A stretch of 64,000 nt of DNA. Origin: Strigops habroptila. Its lineage: Eukaryota; Chordata; Aves; Psittaciformes; Psittacidae. Below the pieces are notes generated by a model, which saw only the letters and a list, made by a program, of their open reading frames with translations, ran no database searches and was not told the DNA's origin. The stretch spans positions 77,078,923-77,142,922 of the forward strand of contig NC_044278.2 of NCBI RefSeq assembly GCF_004027225.2, read 5' to 3'. Made by a program: the position numbers and the translations under genes. Positions 61,210 to 64,000 of the stretch are shown here, piece by piece. Numbering within the stretch: position 1 is the stretch's first letter; each line of letters begins with the position of its first letter.

Positions 61210-61784
61210 TGTCGTGGTTTAAACTCAGCTGGTAACTCAGTACCATGCAGCTACTCACTCACAGCCCTTTTCACTCTTCCCCAGGTGGGTCGGGGAGGAG
61301 AATCAGAAGCAGGTAAAACCTGCAAGTTGATGTAAGAACAGTTTAATAACTAAAGTACAATATCCTACTACTACTACTAAGGGAAATAACAAAGGGAGAA
61401 AATATAAAACTAAAAAGGGAAATAAAAAAACCCAGTACAGCAGTGATGCCACCCTCAAACTAAGACACAGCCCAGCTCAAGCAGTGATTGGTCCCTTCTG
61501 GGTAACTCTCTCCAGTCTATATACTGGGCATGACGTGCTGTGGTATGGAATACCCCTTTGGCCAGTTTGAGTCAGGTGTCCTGTCTCTGCTTCCTCCCAG
61601 CTTCCTGCGCCCCTCCTCACTGGCAGAGCATGAGACTGAAAAGTCCTTGATCAGGGTAAGCATTACTTAGCAACAACTAAAGCATTGGTGTGTTACCAGC
61701 ACTGTTCTCGGACTAAATCCAAACCACAGCACTGCACCAGCTCCTAGGAAGAAAATTAACTCTATCCCAGATGAAACCAGAAAA
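61210..61784 (-). mobile_element. Solo LTR of an endogenous retrovirus (same family as 41941 and 52593)
   Basis: This 575-base LTR starts TGTCGTGGTTTAAAC and shows end-to-end similarity to the 52593 copy, including the TATATAGA box near 61515 and the GGAATACCCCTTTGGCC segment. Its far end (ACCAGAAAA) is diverged from the family terminus. A 5-bp duplication with one mismatch (CTAGG/CTGGG) supports the chosen boundaries. No internal or coding sequence remains. Confidence 0.92.
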
Positions 61785-61789
61785 CTGGG

Positions 61790-64000
61790 ATAGTTGAAAA
61801 CAATCTGCAGGTTTCACCTCACTCCCACATTTTATCCTTCTTGCTCCAGTCTTCCAAGCAAACACCCATTTACTTTGTGAGACTTTCCTTTTTTAATACA
61901 CTGGCATCCAAATGTAACTAGATAATTCACTCTTGCAGTCAAGCACCCAGACTATTACTGCCATTAAAAAGATGATACAAATTTCACCAGTCACTCTAAA
62001 TACTCTTTGATGTATAAAACTACTTTGTTTTCAAGTTTGCAGTCCTGTCTTTAAGAAGTCATTTTTATAATATTTTTTTTACTTTTCAAAAATTGCTTTA
62101 ATGCTCTAAACAGATGCACTTGAAGGCCAGAATATTGAGATTTTCTGGCATATAATTTTTTTCCTCAAACCTTACTTTCCATCAAACCTTACTTTCAATG
62201 CCTTGAAAGAGGTTTCATCTTGCCATGTGTGTAATGAAATTTTCTTTCTCCTTTAGCTCTTGACTGAACTCAGACAACCATATACTTGGCAAAGTGAAGC
62301 ATGAAATGTTCACCAACTTTTTTGATTATTGATCATACAGTTATCTCAACCTCTGGAAAAAAACCAATATATTTTCTTAGAACATTAATTTCACTTAGAC
62401 AGCTCACCTTATTTTGCAACATTCTGTCTTTGAAGACTGGCTGTAGCATATTGCATGACCTGTAATATTAAAGGCCTTTGACCTGAATGGAGTTAACTTT
62501 CTTTTAATTACTACTCCCTTACCATGTGTCAAGTCTATCACTTTTCCTGTGAGTGAGTCTATCACTTCTCCTCTGAGAGCTTTTTGATAATGATGAGCCA
62601 TGAAACTTTGGATCCAAACATAGCTGTTGTTCCATCTGTTGTTACAGAAACCAATTCCATTATCATTATTTTGTATTTAATAACACACTTGAAGTCAATG
62701 TAATTATCTTCTTCTCTTGATTCTTCTTCATTATTTGTGTCCTCAAAATCTCTTTGTTTGCATGGCTCACTTGAGCTGTCCCACGTTCAAACATTCCCAT
62801 TTAAATCAATGATATGCACATCATTAAATATTTTTTAATCATTAACAAGTATTAACTTTGTTTCTTCTCTAAAAATATATGCACTATATAGCTTGTTATT
62901 TACGTAATTCCTTGCTGCTCTGGGTTATTTTTAAGGGAGACATTTCCATCATTCTTTTGAAGAGAACTGTGATTACAAATACATCAGCAGTCTTGAAAGA
63001 TGCTTCAGTAGTGATTTTGCATTTTTCTGAACATATTTTTAAGTGAAAGTGCTTGCTTTTCTTCTGGAGACTACATAGTCTTTATTTGAGGAACACAACT
63101 CTTGTAAAAAGTCTTATTTGATTTTCCACACATTATGTTGACATTCGACATAATCCTTTCATTTCTTTTTCTTTCCTTGCCTTGCCTTTCCTCATTAGTA
63201 AGATACAGTTGGTGTTCATATTTTCAGCTGTAGTTTTCAAACTCAGTAGGTGCTCATATTTTCAGCAATAGTTTTCAAACTCACTTCCCAGCTTTTCTTC
63301 AAAACAGCTTGCTTATATTTACTGTTTGAGTGCAGAGGTCCATGAATCACAACAGTATGTCCTTTGATTAAATTGAAACTAATATTCTTTCCATCTTAGG
63401 TCTTTATACATTTTATTTACTTTTTCTCTGTTTCTCTTTTTAACTTCTCTACTGGCTGTTCTCATTCCATTCTCCTGCTGACTGTTGGGCTGCCTCCAAC
63501 CAGGACTGCTTTTCTAAACCACATATAAGAACTTCCTTGCTTTTCTTGTCTGCTGAATGGATTCCCAGGGAGAATGTGAGGGCAGGAAGGGTGATACCAG
63601 TTTTCATCTCTCTTCTGCCCTTCATTATTCCTTATGTTGAATGGATAACCATTCCAAACTTCCAAATTACAGCAGTGATGGCCAGAGAGTTATACTCTTC
63701 AAATTCATGCAGGTTTTAAATTAACCACTGCCATGGAGACTTTACAGGTTGGCGGGGTTTTATTTGGGAGGGGAGAGGGAGTTGTAAAAGAGGGAAGGGA
63801 TTAAACCCGTGTTAGCCTACATAATAATGAAACTTGCAGTATCACTGAAAGAATTAATTTCTCACTGTTTCTCACTGTTTTTCCATGATATAACTGTACT
63901 TTATCCCTCTGATATATCTGATAATAGATCAAGCTTTAATTTGGCACCTATACTATGTTCTTTTCTGGAGTGGGATTCACCTCATCCAGCTTCAGCTTTT
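61790..64000. other. AT-rich intergenic DNA to the window end, no gene recognised
   Basis: About 2.2 kb has short direct repeats (near 62165-62195, 62525-62570 and 63207-63282) and no supported gene. Open frames are under 70 codons without domains. Confidence 0.6.
63207..63282. repeat. 38-bp imperfect tandem duplication
   Basis: Two adjacent 38-base units, each with TCATATTTTCAG and TAGTTTTCAAACTC, differ at four or so positions, so the duplication is older than the one at 35886. Confidence 0.85.

Overview
The window looks like nuclear DNA from a bird. Three things support this: CR1 LINE fragments in both orientations, two of which keep the 3' end with the ATTCTATG-type octamer repeats typical of avian CR1; several solo LTRs and one decayed provirus of endogenous retrovirus types common in birds; and an otherwise AT-rich, gene-poor landscape around one neuronal gene. 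The LTR families resemble those of neoavian birds more than chicken, but this is recalled knowledge and was not searched.

The only protein-coding gene I can support is SLITRK1, on the + strand, with its whole coding sequence in one exon (9655-11733, 692 codons plus stop). It encodes a neuronal type I membrane protein with two leucine-rich-repeat blocks that acts in synapse formation and neurite control. Upstream lie a polypyrimidine tract (7619-7711), a CpG-rich promoter/5' UTR (about 8700-9260) holding a REST/NRSF-like element with expanded spacing (9010-9036), a long T-rich tract ending in a splice-acceptor-like AG (9294-9360), and three short upstream ORFs, one stopping two bases before the SLITRK1 ATG. 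The 3' UTR (from 11734 to perhaps 13035) carries three candidate poly(A) signals, a miR-24-1-5p (formerly miR-189) seed match where the human gene has a known variant site, and an A26 run and a T26 run that could pair in the transcript.

Region by region: 1-6.3 kb is upstream AT-rich DNA; 6.3-9.65 kb is the promoter side; 9.65-13.0 kb is the gene; 13.0-13.8 kb is a GC-richer flank with a perfect short hairpin; 13.8-64 kb is gene desert. The desert contains CR1 remnants (26.2-27.1, 36.27-37.02, 41.88-43.09 and 60.95-61.07 kb), three solo LTRs of one family (41.94-42.55, 52.59-53.16 and 61.21-61.78 kb), and a rearranged minus-strand provirus (54.82-56.59 kb) with a primer-binding-site-like sequence and a degenerate array of roughly 48 bp units. 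The 41.94 kb LTR sits inside a CR1, which gives the order of insertion.

I found no tRNA, rRNA, CRISPR or bacterial-type operon, and no clearly new multi-gene system. The most promising leads are the regulatory features of SLITRK1: the uORF stack, the expanded RE1, and the A/U complementary 3' UTR.
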